From Rheinheimera sp. UJ63 (GTDB taxonomy: Bacteria > Pseudomonadota > Gammaproteobacteria > Enterobacterales > Alteromonadaceae): 64,000 nucleotides of DNA. A program made the translations under genes and the position numbers. The stretch is taken from assembly GCF_021568285.1 (NCBI RefSeq), contig NZ_JAKGTQ010000001.1:558001-622000 (forward strand), in the 5' to 3' direction. The notes under the pieces were generated by a model, which was not told where the DNA came from, ran no database searches, and saw only the letters and a program-made list of their open reading frames with translations. This document shows, in pieces, positions 28,561 to 37,553 of this stretch (its first letter is position 1; each line of letters starts with the position of its first letter).

Positions 28561-29538
28561 CTATCCTTGTATTAATAACTCTGATAAATCAATTAATGCC
28601 GCATTAGCGCGTGAAATATAATTGGCCATCACTAAACTATGGTTAGCGAGCACCCCAAAACCACTACCGTTTAACACCATTGGGCTCCAAATCGGTTGTT
28701 GTGTCGCTTCCAGTTCGCGAATAATTTGCTGCAAACTGACCATGGCATTACGACGTTCTAGTACATCAGCAAAATCAACCTCAATCGCCCGCAGGTACTG
28801 TAATAACGCCCAGGTCGCACCACGGGCTTCGTAAAATTCGTCATCCAATTTCCACCAACTGGTTTTTAACCACTGTTTTTCGGGGGTCGTTGTAGATTGC
28901 CGTGCGGCAGCATCACCCGCTAAATCCGTATTTAAACGCTCCTGCCCTACACTTGCACTTAAGCGTTGCGAATAACTGCCTAAGCGCTTTTCAACGTTCT
29001 TTAGCCAATCGCGTAAATTATCCGCACGGGCATAAAATTGGCTATCGTTCTGTTTTGGATCCATTAAAGCTTGGCGATACAAATAAAACTGTTCAATCGC
29101 TTTACGGTATTCTGATTCGGCGCTGGGTAACATCCAGCTTTGATGATCAATATTTAATTGCGGCTGCGCCACTTTAAGAAACGCATTTTCGGCCGATTGG
29201 GATTGCGAACGGCTGAAATCTTTACGCAGGGCTAGCGCTAGATCACGTGACATTTCTAGTACACCAAATTCCCAAGCAGGCATATTGTCTAGCAAGCTAA
29301 AAGGCGGTAAGACATCATTTGCCATATAACCGCCCGGCTTGTTTAACAGGGTTTCACTTACTTGAATTAAAGCGGTAGTGGTACTGTAGCCAGCAACACG
29401 CTGCTGCTCAGTACTCATGCTGTTTGTTGCAGTGGCGGGTAACACCATGGCGGGCTCTCGGCTGACCCACCAACTAAGCATCCAAAACAACAATAACAAG
29501 ATAATGGCAGACCAACTGCCAATCATAGATTTATTCAT
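28561..29538 (-). CDS. DUF2333 family protein
   Basis: Protein of 325 residues with one N-terminal membrane helix (about 8-27, ending in WWVSR) and a long, mostly helical outer domain. The NKPGGYMANDVLPPF and MPAWEFGVLEMSRDLALALRKDFSRSQSQS segments are typical of DUF2333, a conserved gammaproteobacterial family without known function. It probably faces the periplasm. It is between the PCuAC gene (upstream) and the barrel gene (downstream) on the same strand. Confidence 0.8.
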   Translation of the reverse strand: MNKSMIGSWSAIILLLLFWMLSWWVSREPAMVLPATATNSMSTEQQRVAGYSTTTALIQVSETLLNKPGGYMANDVLPPFSLLDNMPAWEFGVLEMSRDLALALRKDFSRSQSQSAENAFLKVAQPQLNIDHQSWMLPSAESEYRKAIEQFYLYRQALMDPKQNDSQFYARADNLRDWLKNVEKRLGSYSQRLSASVGQERLNTDLAGDAAARQSTTTPEKQWLKTSWWKLDDEFYEARGATWALLQYLRAIEVDFADVLERRNAMVSLQQIIRELEATQQPIWSPMVLNGSGFGVLANHSLVMANYISRANAALIDLSELLIQG

Positions 29539-29546
29539 GGTTTCTC

Positions 29547-29981
29547 CTATCGGCGTGGCATGGCCACTAACGGGAATGCAAACTGTAACTGACTACCATC
29601 TTTAAATTGAAGAGTGACCGGTACCGTTTCACCTATCACCAGCGGTTGCGTTGGCGTAAACATCATCATATGCAAACCGCCTGGGGCAAAAATCAAGCGC
29701 GCACCGGCATCCACTTCAATGCTGGCCACTTCAACCATGCGCATCATGCCGTCTTGTTCGATATGTTGGTGTAGTTCAATTACCTCAAAAGCGGGGCTAC
29801 TGGCAGAGACTAACTCAATGGATTTTGTCGAGTCATTTTGCAATTGAAAGTAACCTGCCGTTACCGTACGACCGGGCAAGGGCGCACGCACTTCTGCATG
29901 TGTTAACTGCAGCTCAGCTGCACTTAATGCCGCACTGGCTAAACACAAAGCACTGCAGCACATAAAGAAAAAATAGCGCAT
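29547..29981 (-). CDS. Periplasmic copper chaperone PCuAC
   Basis: PCuAC proteins carry copper(I) in the periplasm to the CuA site of cytochrome c oxidase. This 144-residue protein has a signal peptide (about 1-21, ending ALSAAE). The copper-ligand pattern is visible: ELHQH with MMRM downstream, and later GGLHMMMF. It ends eight bases before the DUF2333 start. A neighbouring small membrane-protein gene lies just upstream. No oxidase genes are in the window. Confidence 0.88.
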   Translation of the reverse strand: MRYFFFMCCSALCLASAALSAAELQLTHAEVRAPLPGRTVTAGYFQLQNDSTKSIELVSASSPAFEVIELHQHIEQDGMMRMVEVASIEVDAGARLIFAPGGLHMMMFTPTQPLVIGETVPVTLQFKDGSQLQFAFPLVAMPRR

Positions 29982-30030
29982 CTTACTTATCCTTGCTGGT
30001 TTGACCTGCCTTTATCTTACACCAAAACCA

Positions 30031-30207
30031 CTACAGCGACAGTGTAAATCCGGTTTTGATCCGTGCAGCTTGTTCAATCGTTGGCGTTTTTTTGCGACGA
30101 GGCTTACTAAAGCGCCACACCACCAAAGCCGGTAACATGCCTAAAATAAAGCCAAGTAACGGCATAAGGTAAATCAACAGCAGGGTATCATGTTGAAATA
30201 ACATCAT
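30031..30207 (-). CDS. Small (58-residue) predicted membrane protein
   Basis: An open frame from the ATG at 30207 (a second ATG follows directly) to a TAG at 30031. An AGGTGG ribosome site lies just before the start. The product has one strong hydrophobic segment (about residues 8-31), then a basic patch (FSKPRRKK) and a polar tail, so it is probably a single-pass protein with an inside basic region. It ends 49 bases before the PCuAC start on the same strand. No family was recognised. It could be missed by length cut-offs. Confidence 0.6.
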   Translation of the reverse strand: MMLFQHDTLLLIYLMPLLGFILGMLPALVVWRFSKPRRKKTPTIEQAARIKTGFTLSL

Positions 30208-30417
30208 TTGCCACCTGCCTTATGATGACACAGGCGGTTTAACGGCATTAACAATGGCATAGACGGCTCCTTGCTTAAGCATCATCCTAGAATCAGGAAC
30301 ATACCTAAGTTGTTTCAAGTGCCGTGCCAGTCAGCAGAAAAACCATAAACCATTGAATTATATATAAAATAACTAAAGACAGCGAAATACTAAGGTGATT
30401 TTTCGATAGCTGAAAAT

Positions 30418-30447
30418 AAAAAAAGTGGCGAAAATCACCACTTTTTT
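30418..30447 (-). terminator. Intrinsic terminator after dusA
   Basis: AAAAAAGTGG (30419-30428) pairs with CCACTTTTTT (30438-30447) around a nine-base loop, ten bases after the dusA stop, with a run of Ts on the minus strand. It is A/T flanked on both sides, so it may work in both directions. Confidence 0.75.
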
Positions 30448-30457
30448 AAGATTTAGC

Positions 30458-31432
30458 TTACTCAGGTACTTTGGCCAAAGCCGCTTCAAGTAAGGCCGGA
30501 GTGGCGCTGCTGAGATGGCCTTGCTCACTGAGTAAACGCCGCCATTGACGTGCTCCCGGTAAGCCCTGAAATAGCCCGAGCATATGCCTGGCGATATGCC
30601 AAAACCGCGCACCTTGCTGCATCTGCTGCTCTATGTAAGGTAACATCTGCCGCACTAGCTGATGCTGCGAAAGTACCGGATGCGTATCGCCATAAAGCTG
30701 CGCATCCACTTCGCTCAAGATGTAAGGGTTAGTGTAGGCTTCTCGCCCAATCATCACACCATCAAGTTGTGTTAAATGTGTCGCGGCTTCAGCTAAGGTT
30801 TTAATACCGCCGTTAATACTGATATCTAACGTCGGGAAATCCTGTTTTAATTGATAAACCCGCGCATAATTAAGCGGTGGAACTTCTCGATTCTCTTTTG
30901 GGCTTAAGCCCTTTAACCACGCTTTACGCGCATGGATCACAAACTGCTGACACCCCGCATCCGCCACCATTTGCACAAAATCTTGTAAGAATTGATATTC
31001 ATCTGAATCATCAATACCAATACGTGTTTTTACTGTAATGGGAATCGCAACCTGATCTTGCATGGCTTTCACGCAATCAGCTACCCGCTGCGGCTGCGCC
31101 ATAAGACAGGCGCCAAACATGCCGTTTTGCACCCGATCTGACGGGCAACCAACATTAATATTGATTGCATCATAACCACGCTGTTCCGCCAGTTTAGCGC
31201 AAGTGGCCATATCCTTTGGATCAGATCCGCCTAATTGCAATACCAACGGATGCTCTTGTTCGTTATAGCCCAGGTAATCGCCTTTACCGTGAATAATGGC
31301 ACCGGTAGTGACCATTTCGGTGTACAACACCGCATGCTGGCTCATCAAGCGATGAAAATAACGACAATGCTGATCGGTCCAATCGAGCATGGGGGCAACG
31401 GAGAGTCGTTGCGGTAACAATTTTAGCGTCAA
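30458..31432 (-). CDS. dusA: tRNA-dihydrouridine(20/20a) synthase
   Basis: Flavoenzyme reducing uridine 20 and 20a of tRNA D-loops. It has 324 residues (E. coli 330). Dus motifs are visible: [37 protein letters not shown] and [19 protein letters not shown], where the cysteine is the catalytic proton donor. The long N-terminal DWTD segment and INGGIKT favour DusA over DusB or DusC. The ATG at 31432 is 26 bases below the end of the DUF2798 gene. Confidence 0.94.
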   Translation of the reverse strand: MTLKLLPQRLSVAPMLDWTDQHCRYFHRLMSQHAVLYTEMVTTGAIIHGKGDYLGYNEQEHPLVLQLGGSDPKDMATCAKLAEQRGYDAININVGCPSDRVQNGMFGACLMAQPQRVADCVKAMQDQVAIPITVKTRIGIDDSDEYQFLQDFVQMVADAGCQQFVIHARKAWLKGLSPKENREVPPLNYARVYQLKQDFPTLDISINGGIKTLAEAATHLTQLDGVMIGREAYTNPYILSEVDAQLYGDTHPVLSQHQLVRQMLPYIEQQMQQGARFWHIARHMLGLFQGLPGARQWRRLLSEQGHLSSATPALLEAALAKVPE

Positions 31433-31458
31433 AACAGGATGTCCTCTTAACAGCGCAA

Positions 31459-31689
31459 TTAGGCATGTACCAAATAGCTAGTGAGTTTTTTCACCATAGG
31501 CAGTACCAATAACAAGGTAGGAAAAGCAATTACCCAAGACAAACCCCAAGCGGATAACCAACCCGTAAAAGTAAATGCAGACCAACCCAGACTACTTAGC
31601 GTACTCACCAAGGACACAATACAGGTCATCATAATAGATAATAACAAGGGCATAACCAGCCCTGCCGTTTTCGCGGGTAATCGAGGCAT
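31459..31689 (-). CDS. DUF2798 family membrane protein
   Basis: Small protein of 76 residues with two hydrophobic helices (about 11-32 and 42-64). The start with a basic PRLP segment and the later [12 protein letters not shown] and [15 protein letters not shown] match DUF2798, a two-helix family of unknown function. It is divergent from the zur-like gene. Confidence 0.72.
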   Translation of the reverse strand: MPRLPAKTAGLVMPLLLSIMMTCIVSLVSTLSSLGWSAFTFTGWLSAWGLSWVIAFPTLLLVLPMVKKLTSYLVHA

Positions 31690-31820
31690 AAGATTTTTAT
31701 TTATCTCTACAAAAGAGTGAGTGACTCACCAATAAAACTGCCGGCAATGATACCAAAAACCTAAGCAGAAAGCAGTTGTTGTCAGCAAGCTTATGACATT
31801 AGCTAACAACATGCGCAAGC

Positions 31821-31852
31821 TGGCAGTGTGCAAGCAATATGGTACACTGCCA
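31821..31852. repeat. Inverted repeat upstream of the zur-like gene
   Basis: TGGCAGTGT (31821-31829) and ACACTGCCA (31844-31852) form a perfect nine-base inverted repeat with a 14-base spacer, ending 24 bases before the zur start. It could be an operator or a leader hairpin. It does not resemble the Zur consensus. Confidence 0.5.
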
Positions 31853-31876
31853 CCAGAAATGGAGTGGAGACTAAGT

Positions 31877-32314
31877 ATGTCAACTGAGAGTTTAGTGTCA
31901 CGAGCCAAAGCCATCTGTGTGCAAAATGGCGCGCGCTTTACCGCGATCCGCGAAAAGGTCTTTCGTTTAATGGCTGAAAACCAAGGTGGCCAAGGTGCTT
32001 ATGATTTATTAGAGCAGTTAAAACAAAGCGAACCCGCCGCTAAACCGGCAACCATCTATCGCGCTTTAGAGTTTCTGACAGAACAAGGTTTTATCCACAA
32101 AATTGAATCTAGCAATGCCTTTATGTTGTGTCATCATTTTGAAAAACACCACCCTGCACAGTTACTGATTTGTGAAGTGTGTGGCAATGTTACCGAATTG
32201 CACTCTAGCGCTTTGCAAACCGAATTTAGCCGTCAAGCGGCCTTGCAAGGATTTGATATTCACCATCAAACCATTGAAGCTCGAGGTAAGTGTCGGAATT
32301 GCCGCGAAAATTAA
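31877..32314 (+). CDS. zur: Fur-family transcriptional regulator, Zur-like
   Basis: Metal-responsive repressor of 145 residues. The winged-helix region includes RFTAIREKVFRLMAE and the KPATIYRALEFLTEQGFIHKIES recognition segment. The C-terminal half has the metal-site residues HHFEKHHP and two CxxC pairs (CEVCG, CRNC) that bind structural zinc. The pattern SNAFMLCHH fits Zur rather than Fur (which has a HHDH segment). The ATG at 31877 has GGAGA six bases before it; the longer frame from 31793 crosses the inverted repeat and is less likely. Zur represses zinc uptake genes when zinc is plentiful. Confidence 0.85.
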   Translation: MSTESLVSRAKAICVQNGARFTAIREKVFRLMAENQGGQGAYDLLEQLKQSEPAAKPATIYRALEFLTEQGFIHKIESSNAFMLCHHFEKHHPAQLLICEVCGNVTELHSSALQTEFSRQAALQGFDIHHQTIEARGKCRNCREN

Positions 32315-32413
32315 GTATCTTGCGAGCAATCATGCTTGTATTACCCTAAAAAAACTTCTAGGCTTAGTATTGCGTGTTAGGCGAACGCTTGTATAAATTC
32401 CAAAGGCATTTAA

Positions 32414-32878
32414 ATGAATGTTGAATACGTAAACCCATTTCTGTCCTCTTTGGTCAATGTGTTATCGACGATGGCCAATACCAAAATAGTGCCGGGACAG
32501 CCTCGCATTAAAAAGAATGAAATTGCAAATGGCGATGTCTCTGGTTTAATTGGCATGGTTGGACCCACCATGAAGGGGTCTTTTTCGGTTAGCTTTGATG
32601 AGTCGTTAGCCATTGAAATTATGTTTCGGATGCTAGGCGAGCGGCCAACAAAAATAGATGCCGATGTTACGGATATGGTCGGTGAGATCACGAACATGGT
32701 TACCGGCGGCGCTAAGCGGATGTTAGGTGAAAAAGGCTACGAATTTACCATGGCCACACCGATTATTGTGTCTGGCAAAAACCACACCATTACTCATCGC
32801 TGCGAAGGCCCTACGATCTTAATGCCGTTCACTTCAGACTTTGGCAAAGTGCACATTGAAGTGACCTTTGATAAATAG
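32414..32878 (+). CDS. cheX: Chemotaxis phosphatase CheX-like protein
   Basis: CheX-type proteins dephosphorylate CheY-P. This 154-residue protein opens with NVEYVNPFLSSLVNVLSTMA, as in CheX, and carries the ExxN phosphatase motif in GEITNMVTGGAK. It stands alone on its strand rather than in a chemotaxis cluster. Together with motX at 42.5-43.1 kb it indicates a motile organism. The C-terminal GPTILMPF...IEVTF is also typical. Confidence 0.87.
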   Translation: MNVEYVNPFLSSLVNVLSTMANTKIVPGQPRIKKNEIANGDVSGLIGMVGPTMKGSFSVSFDESLAIEIMFRMLGERPTKIDADVTDMVGEITNMVTGGAKRMLGEKGYEFTMATPIIVSGKNHTITHRCEGPTILMPFTSDFGKVHIEVTFDK

Positions 32879-32890
32879 CGATAACGCACA

Positions 32891-32914
32891 AACGGCTGGG
32901 CCTCCTCAGCCGTT
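32891..32914. terminator. Hairpin between converging cheX and alr
   Basis: AACGGCTG (32891-32898) pairs with CAGCCGTT (32907-32914) with an eight-base loop. It overlaps the alr stop codon. There is no clear U tract, so the strength is uncertain. Confidence 0.5.
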
Positions 32915-33994
32915 ATCACCTAAATACTGATACTGCACGCGTGGCGTAATATTACACAGCAATTCATAAGCGATGGTTTCTGCTTGAGCAGCCACTCGCT
33001 CTATTGCCAGTTCGGGCCCCCACAATACCGCTTCATCACCGATCTTATCTTTGCAGAAATGACCTAAATCAACGGTAATCATATCCATTGATACCCTACC
33101 CGCTAAAGGCACTTCACGGCCATTTAGCCACACCGGCGTGCCATTGGCCGCATGCCGGGGATAACCATCACCATAACCCACCGCGATCACGCCGATAAAA
33201 GTATCTGTTTTTGCTCGCCAAAGCCCAGCATAACCGACCGTGTCACCCGCCTTCACCTTACGGATAGCAATTAAACGGCTACTTAAACGCATCACGGGCT
33301 GCAATTGATGATCCGCCCCCTGTTTACCGGCAAAAGGTGAAATACCATGCAGCATTAAGCCGGGTCTAACCCATTGGCCATGCGTGGCAGGCCAGGCTAA
33401 AATTGCCGCAGAATTGGCTAGACTGTGCTGCTCGGCTTTATCGGCACACAGCTGTTGAAATAACGCGAGCTGCTGCGATGTGGTAGCTGAATCAAGTTCA
33501 TCAGCGCAACTAAAATGACTCATCAAACGAATGCCGGGCAACACATTAGAGCATTGCCACAAACGTCGATACATATTATCCACTTCAGCAGGGTCAATGC
33601 CCAAACGGTGCATACCCGTATCAATTTTCAGCCAAACCTTTAATTGGCCATCTAACGGCGTTTGCTCTAACGCTTGCAATTGCAGCTCGTTATGAACAAT
33701 GGTTTGCAGGTTATTGGCTAATAATAAGGGTAACTCTGCCGCCTCGTAAAACCCTTCTAACAACACTATGGGTTTAACAATACCCGCGGTTCGCAAAGCG
33801 AGTGCCTCATCAATGCGCGCCACGGCAAAAGCATCAGCGGCAGTCAGTTTTTGTGCCACCTTCACTAAACCATGACCATAGGCATTAGCTTTCAACACCG
33901 CGAGCACCTGACTGTCTGGCGCTAATTGCTTCACCCGCTGTAAATTCTGTTGTAACGCCAGCAGATCGATCTGCGCAACAGGACGCCGACTCAT
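32906..33994 (-). CDS. alr: Alanine racemase
   Basis: PLP enzyme that interconverts L- and D-alanine for peptidoglycan. The PLP lysine is in AVLKANAYGHG, and the second catalytic tyrosine region is GYAGLWRA. VSMDMITVDLG is also conserved. The 362 residues match E. coli Alr (359). The start overlaps the dnaB stop by one base, so the two are cotranscribed, as in E. coli. Confidence 0.95.
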   Translation of the reverse strand: MSRRPVAQIDLLALQQNLQRVKQLAPDSQVLAVLKANAYGHGLVKVAQKLTAADAFAVARIDEALALRTAGIVKPIVLLEGFYEAAELPLLLANNLQTIVHNELQLQALEQTPLDGQLKVWLKIDTGMHRLGIDPAEVDNMYRRLWQCSNVLPGIRLMSHFSCADELDSATTSQQLALFQQLCADKAEQHSLANSAAILAWPATHGQWVRPGLMLHGISPFAGKQGADHQLQPVMRLSSRLIAIRKVKAGDTVGYAGLWRAKTDTFIGVIAVGYGDGYPRHAANGTPVWLNGREVPLAGRVSMDMITVDLGHFCKDKIGDEAVLWGPELAIERVAAQAETIAYELLCNITPRVQYQYLGDNG

Positions 33995-35379
33995 TAATAC
34001 TCGTCCTCAAAACGCGCACTGCCGGCATAATTATCAAAGCGCGAGTAATGGCCATGAAAGGTTAAGCGCACTTTGCCGATGGGGCCATTCCGCTGTTTAC
34101 CGATGATGATTTCCGCCAAACCTTTATCTTGGCTTTCATCGTTGTACACTTCATCCCGGTAAATAAACATAATCAAGTCGGCATCTTGCTCAATAGAGCC
34201 CGATTCACGTAGGTCTGAGTTTACCGGTCTTTTATCTGCCCGCTGCTCTAACGAGCGGTTTAACTGCGACAAGGCCACCACCGGCACTTTTAATTCTTTG
34301 GCCAGCGCTTTTAATGAACGAGAAATTTCAGCGATTTCTAAGGTGCGGTTTTCTGACATGCCTGGCACCGTCATTAACTGCAGATAGTCGACCATGATCA
34401 TACTCAGGCCACCGTGCTCTCGGGCAATGCGTCGTGCCCGCGAACGCACTTCTGTTGGGGTTAAACCTGAAGCATCATCAATATACATTTTGCCTTTGCT
34501 GTTTAGTAACTCAATGGCGGATGATAAGCGCGCCCAATCTTCATCTTCTAATTGGCCGGTGCGTACCTTAGTTTGATTGATCCGGCCCAACGAGGCCAAC
34601 ATCCGCATCATGATTTGGTCAGCGGGCATCTCTAAGCTGAAAATTAATACCGGCTTATCACTGGTAATCGCAGCATGTTCGCACAGGTTCATCGCAAAGG
34701 TGGTTTTACCCATCGATGGACGTGCCGCCACGATAATTAAATCGGAAGGCTGCAAACCATTGGTCATTTTATCTAAATCGGTGTAACCCGAAGAAAGCCC
34801 CGTTACGCCTGTTTGCGGGCTGCGGTATAAAGCATCGATTTTATCAATGGTCTTCGCCAAGATATTATTAATTGGCTCAGGACCTTCATTAGCATTAGCG
34901 CGTTGCTCGGCAATTTTAAACACTTTGGTTTCGGCAAAGTCGAGTAATTCGGCACTGGTACGCCCTTGCGTATCATAGCCGGCATCGGCAATATCATGCG
35001 CTACTGAGATCATGTCGCGCACCACAGCACGCTCACGGACGATCTCCGCATAGGCCATTATGTTGGCGGCACTGGGCGTATTTTTAGCTATTTCGCCCAA
35101 GTAGGCAAAACCACCAATATCATCTAATTGTTGATTGGCTTCTAAGGCTTCGGAAACGGTAATTAAGTCTATCGGCTGATTGGCTTCAGCTAAGCGTGAC
35201 ATCGCACTGAAAATAAAACGGTGCGAGCGTAAATAGAAGTCTTGCTCCACCACTTTTTCTGAGACGCGATCCCAGGCTTCATTATCTAACATCATGCCAC
35301 CAAGCACAGACTGTTCAGCTTCAATAGAATGCGGCGGCATCTTTATGGCGGCGACTTGCTTATCTTTTACGTTACTCAT
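33994..35379 (-). CDS. dnaB: Replicative DNA helicase DnaB
   Basis: Hexameric helicase at the replication fork. It has 461 residues (E. coli 471). The N-terminal domain begins PPHSIEAEQSVLGGMMLD. The RecA-like domain has Walker A ARPSMGKTTFAMN, Walker B MIMVDYLQLM and the arginine-rich LRESGSIEQDADLIMFIYRDE. No intein or frameshift is present. A short gap of 186 bases separates it from rplI, and a terminator lies in that gap. Confidence 0.97.
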   Translation of the reverse strand: MSNVKDKQVAAIKMPPHSIEAEQSVLGGMMLDNEAWDRVSEKVVEQDFYLRSHRFIFSAMSRLAEANQPIDLITVSEALEANQQLDDIGGFAYLGEIAKNTPSAANIMAYAEIVRERAVVRDMISVAHDIADAGYDTQGRTSAELLDFAETKVFKIAEQRANANEGPEPINNILAKTIDKIDALYRSPQTGVTGLSSGYTDLDKMTNGLQPSDLIIVAARPSMGKTTFAMNLCEHAAITSDKPVLIFSLEMPADQIMMRMLASLGRINQTKVRTGQLEDEDWARLSSAIELLNSKGKMYIDDASGLTPTEVRSRARRIAREHGGLSMIMVDYLQLMTVPGMSENRTLEIAEISRSLKALAKELKVPVVALSQLNRSLEQRADKRPVNSDLRESGSIEQDADLIMFIYRDEVYNDESQDKGLAEIIIGKQRNGPIGKVRLTFHGHYSRFDNYAGSARFEDEY

Positions 35380-35531
35380 AGGGTGTTCAAACTGCCGAGG
35401 GGAAATAACGGAATACTGTCTGTCATGCTAACCTGCAGCGCGCAGAAGTCAAAGTAAAGTCTGAAAAAATCTTAGGGTAATGCGGGGTGTAATGCAGAGT
35501 AAAATAGCAAGTTGGAACGAGGAGTAGAGGA

Positions 35532-35559
35532 AAGCACACCGCCGCAGGGCAGTGTGCTT
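35532..35559 (-). terminator. Terminator after rplI
   Basis: AAGCACAC (35532-35539) and GTGTGCTT (35552-35559) form a stem just after rplI, with partly pairing loop bases and a pyrimidine-rich 3' side. It probably ends most rpsF operon transcripts before dnaB. Confidence 0.6.
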
Positions 35560-35565
35560 AATGCC

Positions 35566-36018
35566 TTAGGCTTCAGCGATCACAACAACTTTGATTGTTG
35601 CGATAACTTCAGCGTGTAACTGCAGATCGATTTCGAACTCGCCAGTTTCACGTAAAGTACCGTTTGGTAATTTAACTTCAGCTTTAGAAACAGCAACACC
35701 GGCTTCAGTGATCGCATCAGCGATATCACGAGTACCGATAGAACCGAACAGCTTGCCTTCGTCACCCGCTTTAGAAGCGATAGTCACTTCTGCAAGCTCA
35801 GTGATTTTTGCTGCACGCTCAGTTGCCGCAGCTAAATCAGTGGCCAATTTGGCTTCTAATTCAGCACGACGTGCTTCAAATTTCTCAATGTTAGCCTGAG
35901 TTGCTGGCACTGCTTTACCCTGTGGGAATAAGAAGTTGCGAGCATAACCAGACTTAACAGTTACATTGTCACCTAAACCACCAAGGTTCGAGACTTTGTC
36001 TAACAAAATAATTTGCAT
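35566..36018 (-). CDS. rplI: 50S ribosomal protein L9
   Basis: L9 has 150 residues (E. coli 149). The start [30 protein letters not shown] is diagnostic in part (LGDxVxVKxGYARNFL). A central helix links it to the C-terminal domain ([15 protein letters not shown]). It is the last gene of the rpsF-priB-rpsR-rplI operon, 18 bases after rpsR. Confidence 0.98.
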   Translation of the reverse strand: MQIILLDKVSNLGGLGDNVTVKSGYARNFLFPQGKAVPATQANIEKFEARRAELEAKLATDLAAATERAAKITELAEVTIASKAGDEGKLFGSIGTRDIADAITEAGVAVSKAEVKLPNGTLRETGEFEIDLQLHAEVIATIKVVVIAEA

Positions 36019-36036
36019 TGTCTATACCCCTCTGTA

Positions 36037-36264
36037 TTAGCTGTGTGAGTCGCTGTATGGTAACAGGGCCAGGTAACGCGCACGCTTGATAGCGCGAGCT
36101 AACTGACGCTGATATTTAGCGCTAGTGCCAGTAATACGGCTAGGTACGATCTTGCCGCTTTCAGTAACGTAGTTCTTCAGAACGGCGGTATCTTTGTAAT
36201 CAATCTCTACAGTGCCTTCTGCAGAAAAACGGCAGAATTTACGGCGACGGAAAAAACGTGACAT
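36037..36264 (-). CDS. rpsR: 30S ribosomal protein S18
   Basis: S18 of 75 residues, the standard length. It has a basic start with [10 protein letters not shown], then DYKD, and the conserved [21 protein letters not shown]. It pairs with S6 on the small subunit. It is 11 bases after priB in the operon. Confidence 0.98.
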   Translation of the reverse strand: MSRFFRRRKFCRFSAEGTVEIDYKDTAVLKNYVTESGKIVPSRITGTSAKYQRQLARAIKRARYLALLPYSDSHS

Positions 36265-36275
36265 TTGTCTGTCTC

Positions 36276-36581
36276 CTAACTTAATTGTTCAATCTGTTGC
36301 GCATGCAGGACCAGTTTAGCCTGACCACTGCGATTCTGATGTCGGTTTAAAAAACCTGCCACCCGAACCTGATTGCCCAACGTCAAATGCTGAGCTTGTT
36401 GCTGTAACACGGTACCGCTAAGAACAACCTGCATTCGCACATAAGCTTGCCGGTTTAACCCCGACTCTTGTTGCATACTGCGGTGTTCTAAGGTTAATAC
36501 AGTGTGCGGAATACCCGCCGGACTTTCACTGCGTTCAGGGTGCCGACATATGGCGCCACTAAGCACAAAGTAATTGTCCAT
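36276..36581 (-). CDS. priB: Primosomal replication protein N (PriB)
   Basis: Single-strand DNA-binding OB-fold protein that helps PriA restart stalled forks. It has 101 residues (E. coli 104). The core contains [16 protein letters not shown] and [16 protein letters not shown]. The ATG at 36581 is preferred; a TTG two codons upstream is also in frame. It lies eight bases after rpsF. Confidence 0.92.
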   Translation of the reverse strand: MDNYFVLSGAICRHPERSESPAGIPHTVLTLEHRSMQQESGLNRQAYVRMQVVLSGTVLQQQAQHLTLGNQVRVAGFLNRHQNRSGQAKLVLHAQQIEQLS

Positions 36582-36588
36582 TAACAAC

Positions 36589-36966
36589 TTACTCGTCGTT
36601 TGCTACTTGCTCTTCAGAATCACGAGGAGCACGTTCACGGCGCTCATCACGTACCTTTGCCATTGGTGATGGCTCGATTACTGCACCATTAGTGCGCATA
36701 ACCAGGTTACGTAAAACAGCATCGTTGTAGCGGAAGTTAGTTTCCAGCTCATCGATCACAGTCTGTGGTGCTTCCACGTTCATTAACACATAGTGTGCTT
36801 TATGTAACTTTTGGATTGGGTAAGCCAGTTGACGACGGCCCCAATCTTCAAGACGGTGGATAGTACCGCCAGCTTCTTTGATCGAACCAGTGTAACGTTC
36901 AATCATACCAGGCACTTGTTCACTCTGATCAGGGTGAACCATAAAAACGATTTCGTAATGACGCAT
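36589..36966 (-). CDS. rpsF: 30S ribosomal protein S6
   Basis: S6 of 125 residues. The start [20 protein letters not shown] and the [22 protein letters not shown] region are standard. The C-terminal tail is acidic (EEQVANDE), a site modified by RimK in E. coli, where glutamates are added. It is the first gene of the operon, with a strong ribosome site (AAGGAGC) upstream and a structured leader. Confidence 0.98.
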   Translation of the reverse strand: MRHYEIVFMVHPDQSEQVPGMIERYTGSIKEAGGTIHRLEDWGRRQLAYPIQKLHKAHYVLMNVEAPQTVIDELETNFRYNDAVLRNLVMRTNGAVIEPSPMAKVRDERRERAPRDSEEQVANDE

Positions 36967-36997
36967 TGTAGCTCCTTACGGTTAGTAAGCCTCGGGG

Positions 36998-37085
36998 GAA
37001 CTCGGCCGGGTTCTCATAAAGGCAAGGAACGTGAGTTGAATGGCCGAAGGTCGCGTATTTTACGGAGTTAGCGGATAAATAACAA
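36998..37085 (-). promoter_or_regulatory. rpsF promoter and structured leader
   Basis: A -35 TTGTTA (37080-37085) and -10 TAAAAT (37057-37062) are 17 bases apart. The predicted transcript starts near 37050 and has a leader of about 84 bases. The leader holds a near-perfect 16-base palindrome, GAACyCGGCCGrGTTC (36998-37013), and a nearby CCCCCGAGG. Such leaders of rpsF are bound by the S6:S18 complex in many bacteria; the match here is inferred by eye. Confidence 0.55.
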
Positions 37086-37169
37086 GCACTGATATGAGCA
37101 TGACCAAAATACTTCAGAAAAACCCCGTTCGCAGTCGCCGCTCGGGGTTATTTCAAAGGTCAAAACCGA

Positions 37170-37553
37170 TTAAAGCGTGTTTACGGGTAGCACTTTACAA
37201 CGTGCCGCAGTGAGCAAAGCGCTGTTACCCGAAGCGGGATGTTGGATCAGGCAGCCTCGTGCTGATTTCAGTAACACAAACCGATAAGCCGGCAGGGCAT
37301 GCCGGCCATCTAAAGGGTTACCCTTAGCATCTAAGGGCATCCGCTGGCTAATATACAGCTCAGCTTGCTGCATAAAGACATCATCGGCCAGTATCACTGA
37401 GTTCCCCCCCACGATGTCGGTTATAAAGGCTGACAGCTGTTGTTTTAAGGCGGCATCAACAGCCTCTAGTACCGCTGGCTCAGCCGCTCGACTTAACTGG
37501 CAACCACTTAACATCAGCGCTAAAGATGCACCGATTAACAGCAGGCGTTTCAC
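37170..37553 (-). CDS. Putative lipoprotein of unknown function
   Basis: Protein of 127 residues with a lipoprotein signal (about 1-18, lipobox LMLSGC). The mature part has two more cysteines (RGCLIQ, ARCKVL) that could form a disulfide. No family was recognised. Its start overlaps the S41 protease stop by four bases, so the pair is probably cotranslated and may act together in the envelope. Confidence 0.7.
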   Translation of the reverse strand: MKRLLLIGASLALMLSGCQLSRAAEPAVLEAVDAALKQQLSAFITDIVGGNSVILADDVFMQQAELYISQRMPLDAKGNPLDGRHALPAYRFVLLKSARGCLIQHPASGNSALLTAARCKVLPVNTL

